From CAVTOA01 sp963736285 (GTDB lineage: Bacteria; Actinomycetota; Actinomycetes; Mycobacteriales; QHCE01), in contig CAVTOA010000002.1 in assembly GCA_963736285.1 (NCBI GenBank), forward strand, positions 372,001 through 436,000: 64,000 nt of DNA, given 5' to 3'. This document shows, piece after piece, positions 8,456-17,916 of the stretch. Numbering within the stretch: position 1 is the first letter of the stretch; each line of letters starts with the position of its first letter. The notes under the pieces were generated by a model, which was not told where the DNA came from, made no database searches, and saw nothing but the letters and a program-made list of their open reading frames with translations. The translations under genes and the position numbers were made by a program.

Positions 8456-9042
8456 ATGGTGCGCCAATCGCTCCGGATTGTTCATCCTATGTGGGCTCTG
8501 TTTTTTGCTTTCCTCGTGCCTATGCTGGTGGTCCCGCTCGCACCCAGCCAGCCGGCATGGGCCGACGTGAGCGCTGCCGAACAGCAGACGTTCGTTGACA
8601 GTTCCGGCGCTGCTGCCAAGCCCAGCCAGCAACAGTATGGCGTGCCGCCTTCGGTCACCGTCGCGCAGGCGATCCTGGAATCCAATTGGGGCACAAGCGA
8701 TTTGGCGGTTCATGACCACAACTATTTCGGCATGAAGTGCAAGGACGGTGATGCAGGTAGCCTATCGCCACCGGGTGTGCTACACATCTGACGCGAGAAT
8801 GCGATGGCGGCTGCCACGACACCACCGCCTCCTTCCGCACCTACAACGCGGTGGCCGACTCCTTCCGCGACCACGGTGATTTTCTGCGCAACTCGCCACG
8901 GTATGCGGCAGCATTTAACTACCCGACCGATCCTGATCAGTTCATTCGTGAAGTCCATAAAGCCGGCTATGCCACCGATCCGCAGTACTCCGACAAGGTC
9001 ATCGCGCTGATGCAGCAATACAATCTCTATCGGTTCAACTAG
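8456..9042 (+). pseudogene. GH73-type N-acetylglucosaminidase (FlgJ/LytD-like), one frameshift
   Basis: Secreted peptidoglycan hydrolase of about 195 residues. It starts at ATG 8456 behind GAGGAGAG and opens with a signal peptide (WALFFAFLVPMLVVPLAPS, then AWADVS). The GH73 core follows: YGVPPSVTVAQAILESNWG, in which the Glu of AILESNWG is the expected catalytic acid, then HNYFGMKC. The frame slips by one base at about 8765; in the second frame the domain goes on (ATHLTRECDGG, SFRTYNAVADSF, YATDPQYSDKVIALM) to TAG 9040-9042. Likely cuts glycan strands during wall remodelling if functional. Confidence 0.8.
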
Positions 9043-9106
9043 TTTTAGATTCCTCCGCTGTCAGGCTTGCTGCCCGCTGAGGTATCGTCTGCTGAAAGCG
9101 CTGGTA

Positions 9107-10963
9107 ATGACGAATCTGGTCAATCTGGAATCGGTCCACAAATCTTATGGCGTCCGTCCATTGCTCGATGGCGTCTCTCTGGGGGTCTCTCAGGGCGACC
9201 GTATCGGCGTTGTCGGCCTCAACGGTGGCGGCAAAACCACGTTGCTGGAGGTACTCGCCGGTCTGGAATCCCCCGATGCGGGACGAGTCAGTCAGGCACG
9301 TGACGTGCGCATGGCGGTCGTCACCCAGGGCACAGAGTTACCAGAAGGCGCGAGCATCCACCAGGCGGTGCTGGACCCGTTGGGTTTCGCCGCCGAACAC
9401 GAATGGGCCGCAGACGCGCGTATTCGCTCTATTTTGGATGGTCTTGGCCTATCTCGACCTTGGGGTTGGACAAGCCAGTAGGTGCATTGTCGGGAGGTGA
9501 GCGCCGGCGAGTGGCGCTCGCCTCGGCGCTGATTCAAGAGCTCGACCTGCTGGTGCTCGACGAGCCCACTAACCATCTCGACATCGAAGGGGTGCAGTGG
9601 CTGGCCGAGCATGTGCGGGCACGTCGCTGTGCACTGGTGGTGGTGACCCACGACCGTTGGTTTCTCGACACCGTGTGCACGCGGACGTGGGAGGTCGTAG
9701 ACGGAGGGGTGGAGCAGTACGACGGCGGCTACTCTGACTGGACTTTCGCCCGAGCCGAGCGGGCTCGCCTCGCCGATACCGCCGACCAAAAACGCCATAA
9801 CCTGGTGCGTAAAGAGCTGGCCTGGCTGCGTCGAGGAGCACCGGCTCGTACCTCCAAACCTAGGTATCGGGTAGAGGCCGCGGAGGCGCTCATCGCCGAT
9901 GTGCCGCCGGTCCGAGACTCGGTCGAGCTAGTGACGTTCGCCAAGCGACGGCTGGGGCGGACGGTCATTGAACTGGAAGATGTGTCCCTATCTACTGCGG
10001 CGTCCATTGCGGGCGAACCGGCGGAACAACCCGGTGATGCCTCCCAGCGGTTATTGCTCGACCACGTCACTTGGCGCATTGGCCCAGGTGAACGCATCGG
10101 CCTGGTCGGGGTCAACGGCTCGGGCAAGACCTCGCTGTTGCGGCTGCTTGCTGGCGAGCGTCAGCAACTTGATGGCGCGCGCATTCAAGGGCAGACAGTC
10201 AACACTCGCTCACCTCACCCAGGAACTTCATGACTTGCCGCCCACGCTCCGGGTCCTTGAAGCGATTGAGGAAGTCGCCAACCGGGTGGTAGTCGGCAGC
10301 CAGGAGTTGTCGGCGTCGCAGCTCGCCGAGCGGTTTGGCTTTGCCTCAAACAAGCAGTGGACGCCGGTGGGGGATCTATCCGGGGGTGAGCGGCGTCGAT
10401 TGCAATTGGCGCGGTTGTTGATGACCGAGCCCAATGTGCTGCTGCTCGACGAGCCCACTAACGATCTGGACATCGACACATTGCGGCAGCTAGAAGACCT
10501 ACTTGACTCCTGGCCGGGCACGTTGGTGGTGGTCTCGCACGACCGATATTTGATCGAGAGAATCTGCGACCGCGTGGTGGCGCTGTTTGGCGACGGGAGC
10601 ATCAGCGAGCTGGTCGGTGGCATCGACGAGTACCTTGCACGGCGGCACAACGCCCTGGGATCAGCGCCACAGGTCACATCAACGGATCCGAGGAATGCCC
10701 CGTCGGACCCCCAGTCGCCGACGGCAGACAGCCCAGCAGGCCTGAGCTCGGCAGAACACCGCGCTGCCCGCAAAGAATTAGCGAAGCTAGAGCGTCGGCT
10801 CGACACGTTGCACCGGCAGAAAAACCAGCTGCATGTCGCTCTTGCGGCTGCGGCTACCACACCGGACCGTCTGCTGGCATTGGACGGCGAGCTGCGGACG
10901 CTACTCGCCGAAGAGTCCACAGTGGAGGAACAATGGCTCGCCGTTTCTGAGCGAGTCACCTAG
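9107..10963 (+). pseudogene. uup: ABC-F ATPase (Uup-like), two frameshifts
   Basis: Soluble tandem ATPase of the ABC-F group, about 619 residues, no membrane segments. First ATPase domain: Walker A GLNGGGKTTLL, signature LSGGERRRVALA, Walker B LLVLDEPTNHLD. Second: GVNGSGKTSLL, LSGGERRRLQLARLL, LLLDEPTNDLD, and a switch His in VVVSHDRY. The C-terminal coiled-coil region (ARKELAKLERRLDTLHRQ) is the hallmark of Uup-type members, which bind nucleic acid or the ribosome. Two slips, near 9465 and near 10190, divide it into three readable pieces. All key motifs survive, so sequencing error is as likely as decay. Confidence 0.82.
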
Positions 10964-10996
10964 CGCAGCATCAACTATTCGCGGGTGCGTGAGGCG

Positions 10997-11617
10997 CTAC
11001 AAGGCAGCCCGTAGTGCTTCACGCATGTGACTTTCGGGAAGCCGCTGGTTGAACAACGGGCTGTCTGGCTGCTGAAGCCGACCACCCTCGCGGAGAGTGC
11101 CGAGATCGATAGCCACAAACCCTAGCTGGCTGATCAGATCCGCAACCATGTCTTTCGCCGGTCCGTCGTCTCCGGATTCCAAGATGGCGATACGTTCTTC
11201 GTCGGTCTTAGCGTCGTTTTCTTCAAGAAATTTGTAGTACAGCGTGTTGAAAGCCTTCACTATTTTCGCGCCGGGCAAACGGCGAGCCATTTCCTCACTG
11301 GAGGTGGAACTCCCCAGGTCGAACAGCTCGCCGTTGCTCTGGTAGTGGTTAGTAGCGTCGATGACGACTTTTCCCGCGACGAGGTCGGGTTCCGGCAAGG
11401 CCTCCGGTTTGGCCCAGGGCACGGCGAGTAGTACCACTTGACCTTCCCGGGCCGCGTCAGCCACTGTGGCGGGGGTGATGCCCGGCACCTCACGGGCCAT
11501 TTGTGCAAGGGAAGCCGGCCCTCGGGAGTTAGCGATCCACACTTCATGTCCCACTGCTACCCATTTGCGGGCTAGGGTTCCACCGATTCTGCCCGCGCCT
11601 ATTACGCCTATCCGCAT
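10997..11617 (-). CDS. NADP-binding oxidoreductase, F420-dependent-reductase-like
   Basis: 206-residue Rossmann protein (PF03807 type). The start is ATG 11617 with AGGAGTT upstream; an adjacent GTG at 11620 is too close to that site. N-terminal nucleotide motif RIGVIGAGRIGGTLARKWV, then the loop IANSRGP expected to read the NADP phosphate, VLLAVPWAKP, and DATNHYQSNGE. Relatives use NADPH with F420 or act on small carbonyl substrates; the cofactor partner cannot be decided from sequence. The gene is intact, stands alone, and is convergent to the ABC-F gene 33 bp away. Confidence 0.75.
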   Translation of the reverse strand: MRIGVIGAGRIGGTLARKWVAVGHEVWIANSRGPASLAQMAREVPGITPATVADAAREGQVVLLAVPWAKPEALPEPDLVAGKVVIDATNHYQSNGELFDLGSSTSSEEMARRLPGAKIVKAFNTLYYKFLEENDAKTDEERIAILESGDDGPAKDMVADLISQLGFVAIDLGTLREGGRLQQPDSPLFNQRLPESHMREALRAAL

Positions 11618-11719
11618 CACAACTCCTGTTCAGAACTGGATGTGCTGACGCTGTAACCTTCCCGCTACGGCTTCCCGATTAATCACCGTTGAGTTCATCA
11701 GTGCGGACGCCGCGAAATT

Positions 11720-11750
11720 TTGGCCGGTTTCTCCGTCACACCGGTACCCT
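11720..11750 (+). promoter_or_regulatory. candidate promoter of murL-murD2
   Basis: TTGGCC at 11720-11725 and TACCCT at 11745-11750, 19 bases apart, resemble an actinobacterial sigma-A promoter. They precede a 74-base leader ending in CACAGGAGACG before the murL start. Spacing is slightly long. Confidence 0.3.
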
Positions 11751-11824
11751 GGGGCCGGACCATCACGGAGCAACCATCCGCACAATCGGTCAGCAGCCAC
11801 GCTACTCACAGGAGACGTGTTCGT

Positions 11825-13244
11825 ATGACGCTAGAGGCCCCAGAATCGTCAGCGACCCGCCGTTTTGATGCTTTTGATGTCTTTCGATATCCCGGTGTGG
11901 ACGTGTCGCTGCCACGAACTACCCAGGGTGGTGGCGCCGACCGGGCGTATCAAGTGGATTTTCGCTACGAATTGGCTGGTGTCGAGGGTAGTGAGCACTT
12001 CACCGAGACGGTGACGTTTCCTGCACCGGCTATCCCACCCAGCCAGGACATGCTGCACGCATTCACCCGACTGGTACACCTGGCCTACGTCGCCGCCGGC
12101 ACCAGCTACTACAAAGTGGCAGCGCCGGCGCGTATCGAGGTTCCCTCGATCGCCGTGACGCGCCAAAGCCAAGGAATATCTGCAACAGCTCTACTGCCAT
12201 GGCATGGCTGAGTTCGCCTATCGAAACCAGCTCACCAGGGCATTGCGGCCCACGTTCCGTTTCTCCCACCCCGAACCGGACGCGTTCAGCGCACCACCAC
12301 TGAGCCAGACACCGCTGGTGGCGATGGGCGGAGGCAAAGACTCGATCGTGTCGACCGAACTCATGCGCCCCTATGCGCCTGTGCTCTTCGCAGTGAACCC
12401 TAATACCGTCATCCGGTCGGTATGCGACGCCGCCGGATTGCCGACGCTGTTCGTGCAACGTCGCCTCGACCCGCGACTGTTTGAGCTCAACGCAGCCGGT
12501 GCCTATAACGGTCACATTCCGGTCACCGCGATCAATTCGCTGCTGGCGCTCGCCACCTCGGCGCTGCACGGTCTCGGACACGTCGTCATGTCCAATGAAC
12601 GGTCTGCCTCAGCGGGCAACCTGAACTGGCAAAACATTGACGTCAACCATCAATGGTCCAAGGGATTGGCGGCCGAACGCGCGCTCAGCGACGCCGTGGC
12701 CTCCACTATGGGGCGCGAGTCCGGCTACTTTTCGCTGTTACGTCCGCTCAGCGAGCTGCACATCGCCAAGCTCTTCGCGCGGAGCACTCGATATGACCAT
12801 GCGTTCACCAGCTGCAACATTGTTTTTCGACTGCGCGACGCGGCCAACACCTGGTGTGGGAACTGTCCTAAATGTCGATTCGTTTTTCTGGCGCTTGCGC
12901 CCTTCGTAGACCGTGATCGGTTGTCCACCATCATCGGGGCGGACATGCTCGAAGACTTCACACAGCTCTCGGGATATCAGGAACTCATGGGGCTTGTGCG
13001 GCACAAGCCATTTGAGTGCGTCGGAGAAACTACCGAATCGTTGGTGGCGCTACGGCTATTGCGGCAGAGTCGCGAATGGGCTCGCAGTGCGATCATCGAG
13101 GCACTAGCCGGCGAGGTACCGCGCGAGGACTGGCCCACCGAGCAGGATGTCGCCGCAGTATTCACGCCCAGCCCAGACCATCATGTACCCGCTATCTACC
13201 AACACGTGATTGCCGGGCCGGGAATGAACTATGCGCATCGCTGA
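11825..13244 (+). CDS. murL: UDP-MurNAc-L-Ala-L-Glu epimerase MurL (one frameshift)
   Basis: About 470-residue enzyme that turns the L-Glu of UDP-MurNAc-L-Ala-L-Glu into D-Glu, in place of making free D-Glu with MurI. The family is known to need ATP and Mg2+. N-terminal domain from ATG 11825 (MTLEAPESSATRRFDAFDVF); the ATP-handling loop is MGGGKDSIVSTELM, PP-loop-like; further on VVMSNERSAS, and a CxxC pair in NTWCGNCPKCRFVFLA. A one-base slip near 12160 breaks the frame between IEVPSIAVT and AKEYLQQLYCHGMAEFAYRN, the latter clearly coding. The stop at 13242-13244 overlaps the murD2 start by 14 bp, so the two are co-translated. The slip is probably a sequencing error, since the pair should be essential if no MurI exists. 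Confidence 0.85.
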
Positions 13245-14603
13245 CTTGGAGGGCCGTTCCGTCGCCATCTGGGGAGCGGCCCGGGAAGGCGCGGCTGCGG
13301 CAAAAATAGCTCTGGCAGCGGGCGCGCGGGCGGTGGCTGTCGTAGATGATCGCCCGCATAGTGTCGCCGCTACCGCCTGGGACACCAGCTGGACGCGTCC
13401 GGCATGCCGGTGCCGCTCGTGGTGGGGTCCGCCGGATTCGACCAGCTCATCAACGCCGACATCGTGGTCAAGTCGCCAGGGGTGTCCCCGCACCACACGT
13501 GGCTGTCCCACCTGCACGAACGCGGTATCACCGTCACCAGCGGCACGGCGTTGTGGCTCGCCGAGCACGCTGGTCGCACCATTGGCGTCACCGGATCCAA
13601 AGGCAAAAGCACCACCTCAGCCCTGGTACATCACCTGTTGGCAGCGGGGCTGGGTTGGGATGTCGGTCTCGCCGGCAACATCGGAACCCCGCTGCTTAAC
13701 GCCCCCGCAGCCGACTGGTATGTGGCCGAACTCTCGAGCTACCAGTGCCACGACCTGGACACATCGCCCCACGTTGCCGTTGTCACGCGGCTCTTCCCCG
13801 AGCACCTAGACTGGCACGGCAGCGAAGAACAGTACTATCAGGACAAACTCAATCTGCTGTGCCACCAGCCAGAAGCCGTCGTGCTCGGTGACGATCAGCG
13901 CCTCCGCGAGTACGCCGAGAAACTCACGTTAGCCGCTCCCATTTTTCATACCGAAGAGCACGTCCACGGCGACGATGACGGCTTCTTCTACCAGGATGAA
14001 CAGCTTTTTCCACGGTCAACGCTGCCATTGTTGGGCGCACACAACGTCGCTAACCTGTGCACCGCACTGACCGCGCTACGCGCGCTCGGCATCGATCTGC
14101 TCGCGCACCGGCACGTGCTGGCAGAAGCAACCGTCCACTTTGGCGCTCTCCCGCATCGGCTGCAGCCCATTTCGGACCCGGCCGGGCAGCTGACATTTAT
14201 CAACGACAGCCTGTCCACCACTCCCCAGTCGGCAATCGCCGCCCTAGAGGCCTTTGCTGGTCGCTCCATTACGGTGATTCTGGGCGGTACCGACCGCGGA
14301 CTCGACTACACGCCGCTGGCCACCCATCTCGCGCACGCCTCCGCATCGGTGCGGGTCATTACTGTCCCTGACAGTGGACCGCGCATCTCCGAAGCGCTGC
14401 GCACCGTGCCTGGCTTGGTAATCACCGACGCCGACGACCTCACCTCGGCTGTTGCGGTAGCTCGCACAGTGACCCCCGCCGGTGGGGTGGTGCTGCTCTC
14501 CCCCGCGGCCCCTAGCTACGGTCGCTTTACCGATCACGCACACCGGGCAGAGGTTTTTCGCCAAGCCATCGCAACGAAGAACGAAGAAGGAGACCCATCA
14601 TGA
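13231..14603 (+). CDS. murD2: UDP-MurNAc-L-Ala--L-Glu ligase MurD2 (one frameshift)
   Basis: Cytoplasmic Mur ligase of about 457 residues that adds L-Glu, not D-Glu, to UDP-MurNAc-L-Ala; MurL then epimerises the product. Start ATG 13231 (MRIADLEGRSVAIWGAAREG). ATP loop GVTGSKGKSTTSALVHHL, central motif VAELSSYQCHDL with EHLDWHGS, and C-terminal domain motif SPAAPSYGRFTDHAHR. A one-base slip at about 13380 divides the first 50 residues from the remainder. The order murL-murD2 matches the Xanthomonas/actinomycete pair. A plain MurD is the alternative, but tight coupling to murL argues for MurD2. The stop forms an ATGA overlap with the following VOC gene. Confidence 0.85.
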
Positions 14604-15040
14604 CGATTAGGCGGATGGACCATGTGAGCGTCGTCATCGACGACCTTGAGGCCGCCAAGGCGTTCTTTGTCGAGCTCGGCATGGAGCTGGAGGGCGAGGC
14701 GCCGATCGAAGGGGACTGGGTGGACCGTGTCAACGGGCTCGATGGCGTCCGGGTCGACATCGCGATGATGCGGACCCCGGACGGCCACGGCCGGCTTGAG
14801 CTGACAAAGTTCCACAACCCGGCGGTCGTCAGGGCTGAGCCGGAGAACGCGTTGGGGAACACCCTGGGCCTACGGAGCATCATGTTCACTGTCGATGACC
14901 TCAACACCACTGTCGCCGGCCTGCGCGCTCGCGGCACGGAACTCGTGGGAGAGGTAGAGCAGTACCAGAACAGTTATCGGCTCTGCTACGTCCGCGGCCC
15001 CGAGGGGATCATCGTCTCGTTGGCTGAGGAGCTCAGCTAG
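14600..15040 (+). CDS. VOC-superfamily glyoxalase-like protein
   Basis: 146-residue vicinal-oxygen-chelate protein, intact. The first module MDHVSVVIDDLEAAKAFFV and second module LRSIMFTVDDLNTTVAGLRA give the paired folds; His8 and the Glu of LELTKF are candidate metal ligands; it ends YVRGPEGIIVSLAEEL. Start ATG 14600 has GAAGGAGA just upstream and overlaps the murD2 stop by four bases, yet VOC proteins have no known part in Mur chemistry. The body appears more GC-rich than murD2, and a duplicated piece of der and an IS element follow at once, so it may have arrived with them. Substrate unknown. Confidence 0.78.
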   Translation: MTIRRMDHVSVVIDDLEAAKAFFVELGMELEGEAPIEGDWVDRVNGLDGVRVDIAMMRTPDGHGRLELTKFHNPAVVRAEPENALGNTLGLRSIMFTVDDLNTTVAGLRARGTELVGEVEQYQNSYRLCYVRGPEGIIVSLAEELS

Positions 15041-15109
15041 CCGCTCGCCGTGGCCCAGCTGCGTCCCACCAGAACGGTGCGGTCGGACGGACCGACCGAC
15101 GGGGTTGGT

Positions 15110-15337
15110 CTATCGGGAGCGTCGCGCGTTCTTTTCTCGCACTTTCATGGACAACTGGATAGGCGTACCCACGAATCCGAAATCTTCCCGCAGCCGCCGC
15201 TCAATGAAACGACGATAGGCCTCATCCAAAAATCCCGAGGTAAAGAGCACAAACCGCGGTGGTCGAGTGTCGGCCTGGGTGGCGAACAAGATTTTGGGTT
15301 GCTTACCGCCCCTGATGGGGTGGGGCTTGGCCGCCGT
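15110..15337 (-). pseudogene. duplicated 3' fragment of der
   Basis: Encodes only the last 75 or so residues of a Der GTPase (KH-like domain: GGKQPKILFATQADTRPPRF to KVREKNARRSR) with its natural stop. The stretch 15176-15337 is almost identical in DNA to the intact der (17986-18147, about two differences), while the final 60 bases diverge strongly at the DNA level though encoding nearly the same residues. So the copy is a mosaic of two der alleles. Similarity to der stops at 15337, just before the IS element. Not expressed as a functional protein. Confidence 0.85.
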
Positions 15338-15344
15338 ATAGACA

Positions 15345-15450
15345 CGTAAGGCTTTAACGCTTCCCCACGGATAAATCCGGGGGATTTCCAGCTCAGGCCG
15401 CATCCGACCAACCATCCCGAAGGGAGGTGATCGAATGTCTTACGCCGTCA
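15345..15450 (-). ncRNA. putative omega RNA / right-end RNA of tnpB
   Basis: In IS605 elements the guide RNA of TnpB is formed by the 3' end of tnpB plus the transposon end. Here the tnpB 3' end (stop at 15393) is followed by a stem-loop at 15363-15383 and then by flanking DNA, which would supply the guide. Placement is by family analogy; the borders are inferred. Confidence 0.4.
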
Positions 15451-16559
15451 ACACTGGCACGGCCGCGCTCTGCCGTGGCGAGGATCGTCCTCGCGGCGTT
15501 GAGGTCGCGCCCTGCCTTGTGGCCGCAGGTCGCGCACTCGAAAACTCTGACGTTCAGTCCGATGCGCTGCTTGGCTCTCGCGCCGCAGTCCGAACACGTC
15601 ATCGTGGTGTAGGCGGGCGGCACCAACACCACCTTCCGGCCCGCCCGCGTGCCACGTTCGATCAGTTCCCGCTTCGCCGCGCCGATCGCCGCATCGGCGG
15701 CCTTACGCGCCATCGTGGACCGGGCCAGGAACCGTGGCTTGAAGTCCTCCACCGCGATCAGGTGGTGGTCGTCCACGACCCGCTTGGCCCACTGCCGGGC
15801 GTCGTGGGTGTTCTGCCGGGCTGCCTTCTTGTGCAGCTTGGCGGTCTGCTGTTTCGCCCTGCGGTACCCGGCCGACTGCGCGTGGCCTCTCGGCCTACGG
15901 CGGCGGCACATCTTCCGCTGGGCTTTCGCCAGTTCAGCAGCGCAGCGTTTCCGGTGTCCGAGGTACGGCAGGTCATACGAGGGGTCGGTGGTGGTCGCGG
16001 TGGCCTTCACACCCCAGTCGACCCCGATCGACCCGTCCATGTCCGGGGCAGGTTCGGTGTCGCGGCGGACTACGAACGAGGCGTACCAGTGTCCGAGCGA
16101 GTCCTGGTAGACCCGCACGCTGGACGGAGCGGACGGCAGGTCACGGGACCACACCACCGGAATGGTGATACCACCGGCCAGCCTCAGCCGTTCATCGCCG
16201 ACGGCGAAGCCCCGCACGGTGTATTCCAGGCTGGGCAGGGTCTTTTTCTTCACCTTGACGGTTGGCCGCCCCCGCCCCTTGACCTTGAAAGAGTGCTGCA
16301 ATGCAAGCGCATAGGTGCGCAGGGTCTGTTGCTGGGCGACCTGCGAGCCCTCGCGCAGCCAAGCGTTACGGCTGCGGGCCTCGGTCAGCAGTTTCGACAG
16401 CTTGCAGAACGTCGGCTTGCGGCGGGCCTTCTGCTGGTGGACAGCTTCGTTCCACAGCCAGCGGCACCGGCCCCACTCTGCGGTCAATGCGGCCACCGCC
16501 GTCGCGCCGGGGCGCAGCCGGTACGTGTAGCGCACTGTTTCCCCCACAACCGACAGCAT
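15393..16559 (-). CDS. tnpB: TnpB RNA-guided nuclease of IS605
   Basis: 388-residue compact RuvC nuclease, ancestor type of Cas12. It is intact. N-terminal RNA-binding part (YTYRLRPGATAVAALTAEWG and WLWNEAVHQQ); RuvC-I Asp in GSIGVDWGVKATAT; RuvC-II Glu in LIAVEDFKPRFLARS; zinc finger CSDCG with CATCGH; RuvC-III Asp in KAGRDLNAARTIL. All three catalytic acids and four cysteines are present, so the nuclease should be active. It is known to cut donor sites left by excision and so retain the element. It is divergent from tnpA, with starts 26 bp apart. Confidence 0.92.
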   Translation of the reverse strand: MLSVVGETVRYTYRLRPGATAVAALTAEWGRCRWLWNEAVHQQKARRKPTFCKLSKLLTEARSRNAWLREGSQVAQQQTLRTYALALQHSFKVKGRGRPTVKVKKKTLPSLEYTVRGFAVGDERLRLAGGITIPVVWSRDLPSAPSSVRVYQDSLGHWYASFVVRRDTEPAPDMDGSIGVDWGVKATATTTDPSYDLPYLGHRKRCAAELAKAQRKMCRRRRPRGHAQSAGYRRAKQQTAKLHKKAARQNTHDARQWAKRVVDDHHLIAVEDFKPRFLARSTMARKAADAAIGAAKRELIERGTRAGRKVVLVPPAYTTMTCSDCGARAKQRIGLNVRVFECATCGHKAGRDLNAARTILATAERGRASVDGVRHSITSLRDGWSDAA

Positions 16560-16585
16560 ACACCACGGCGCTATATGCTGTCGGT

Positions 16586-16980
16586 ATGGACGAGATCAGG
16601 TCGAACCGGAACGTGGTCTACCGCTGCACCTACCACGTCGTGTGGTGCCCCAAGTACCGCCGGCCGGTTATCGGCGGCCGGGTCGACGCGCGACTCAAAC
16701 AGATCATCCGCGAGGTGTGCGCCGAGCGTGACGCCCCGATCGTGGAATTGGAGACGATGCCCGACCACGTACACCTGCTCGTCTCCTGCGATCCGCAGTA
16801 CGGCATCCACCGACTGGTCAAGCAGATCAAAGGCCGGTCGTCTCGACTGCTGCGGCAGGAGTTCCCCACGCTCAAGACCCGCATCCCACGCTGTGGACCA
16901 ACAGCTACTTCGTCGCCACCGTCGGCGGCGCAACCTTGGAGGTCGTCAAACGCTATGTGGAGAACCAACGGAACGCTTAG
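16586..16980 (+). pseudogene. tnpA: TnpA HUH-Y1 transposase of IS200/IS605 (one frameshift)
   Basis: About 132-residue single-strand DNA transposase. Start ATG 16586 (MDEIRSNRNVVYRCTYHVVW). HUH motif in ETMPDHVHLLVSC; helix HRLVKQIKGRSSRLLRQEF. One slip near 16888 moves the last third to another frame, where WTNSYFVATVGGATLE and VVKRYVENQ give the catalytic Tyr, ending at TAG 16978-16980. Without a corrected frame the protein lacks its nucleophile, so transposition would depend on another copy. Confidence 0.85.
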
Positions 16981-17056
16981 GGCACTCCCTTACCTCCCCA
17001 TGGCTAAAGCCAGGGGTTTCTCGGGAGCTTTCTGATGAATAGGAGATCAAGAGCCC

Positions 17057-17773
17057 ATGTTGACAATCGGCTTGAGGCGGAATGAGCTGGGAATCGAGCG
17101 CGATATTACCGGCTCGCCAAGCGAGCTCGTTCACAATCGGCTTGGAGGGTTGTATTCGGCGCGGTGTGTGCTGTTCTCACTGAAATCGCCGAGGTCGAGG
17201 CGCTTCAGGCAGAAGGCCGTTGGGATGAAGCCGGGGCGCTACTGGCGCGGTCGGCACAACAGGTTGAAGCTGCCGGTGCGGATTTCATGCTGTTGTGCAC
17301 CAACACAATGCACAAGGTCGCCGACCAAATCCAAGCCGCGGTGGACATACCGCTACTACACCTCGCCGACGTTACCGCCGCCGCAGCGAAAGCAGCCGGA
17401 CAGAGACCGTAGGCTTATTGGGTACTAGGTTCACTATGGAGCAAGACTTCTACCGAGAGCGGTTGGGTTCACATGGCTTGACCGTATTGGTGCCCGGCGC
17501 CGAGGACCGAACGCTGGTGCATTCGGTGATGCTCATGACGAGTTGTGTCAGGGCATCGTCACTGAAAAATCCCGTGCCGCGTACCGTGAAGTTATCGACC
17601 GTCTCGTTGCCGCTGGTGCGCAAGGGGTTGTGCTGGGCTGCACCGAGATTGAGCTCCTCATTGGCCAAGAAGACAGCACGGTGCCGCTTCTACCCACCAC
17701 ACGTCTACACGTGGAAGCCGCGGTGGACCAGGCATTAAGCGAAGATCGACCGACAGTGCCCACACGATCGTGA
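17057..17773 (+). pseudogene. aspartate/glutamate racemase-family protein, many frameshifts
   Basis: About 235-residue PLP-independent racemase (PF01177 type) that interconverts L- and D-amino acids with two Cys residues. Pieces in order, in changing frames: TIGL then GGMSWESSA; NRLGGLYSARCVLFS; FMLLCTNTMHKVADQIQ with the first Cys; LLGTRFTMEQDFYRERLG; RLVAAGAQGVVLGCTEIELL with the second Cys; PLLPTTRLHVEAAVDQALS. At least four one-base slips are needed. This is the densest damage in the window, placed between the IS element and der, and looks like decay. It matters because MurL/MurD2 bacteria do not need a glutamate racemase. Confidence 0.75.
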
Positions 17774-17916
17774 CAAGAGAGCTCGCAGGCAAACCCAAGT
17801 CGGTTGATCGAAAGGAACGCATGACTGAGCACGTCTACTAAGCAAACATTAGCGTCCAACGTGGAGGTAACAACGACTTCCGTCTATCACTTTTTCGGTG
17901 CGTGCTTCCTCTGGGG

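Larger units (their letters stand above)
15350..17034. mobile_element. IS200/IS605-family element with divergent tnpA and tnpB
   Basis: About 1.7 kb. tnpA reads right, tnpB reads left, the IS605 arrangement. Both ends carry imperfect hairpins instead of terminal inverted repeats: CCCCACGGATAAATCCGGGG at 15363-15382 on the tnpB side, and a stem with CCCCATGGCT and AGCCAGGGG at 16996-17017 on the tnpA side, enclosed by CTCCC and GGGAG. On the minus strand the right-hand end reads TTCAT then CAGAAAGCTCCC, suggesting TTCAT as target pentanucleotide. No target duplication, as expected for this single-strand mechanism. The left border is uncertain by about 20 bases. Confidence 0.85.
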
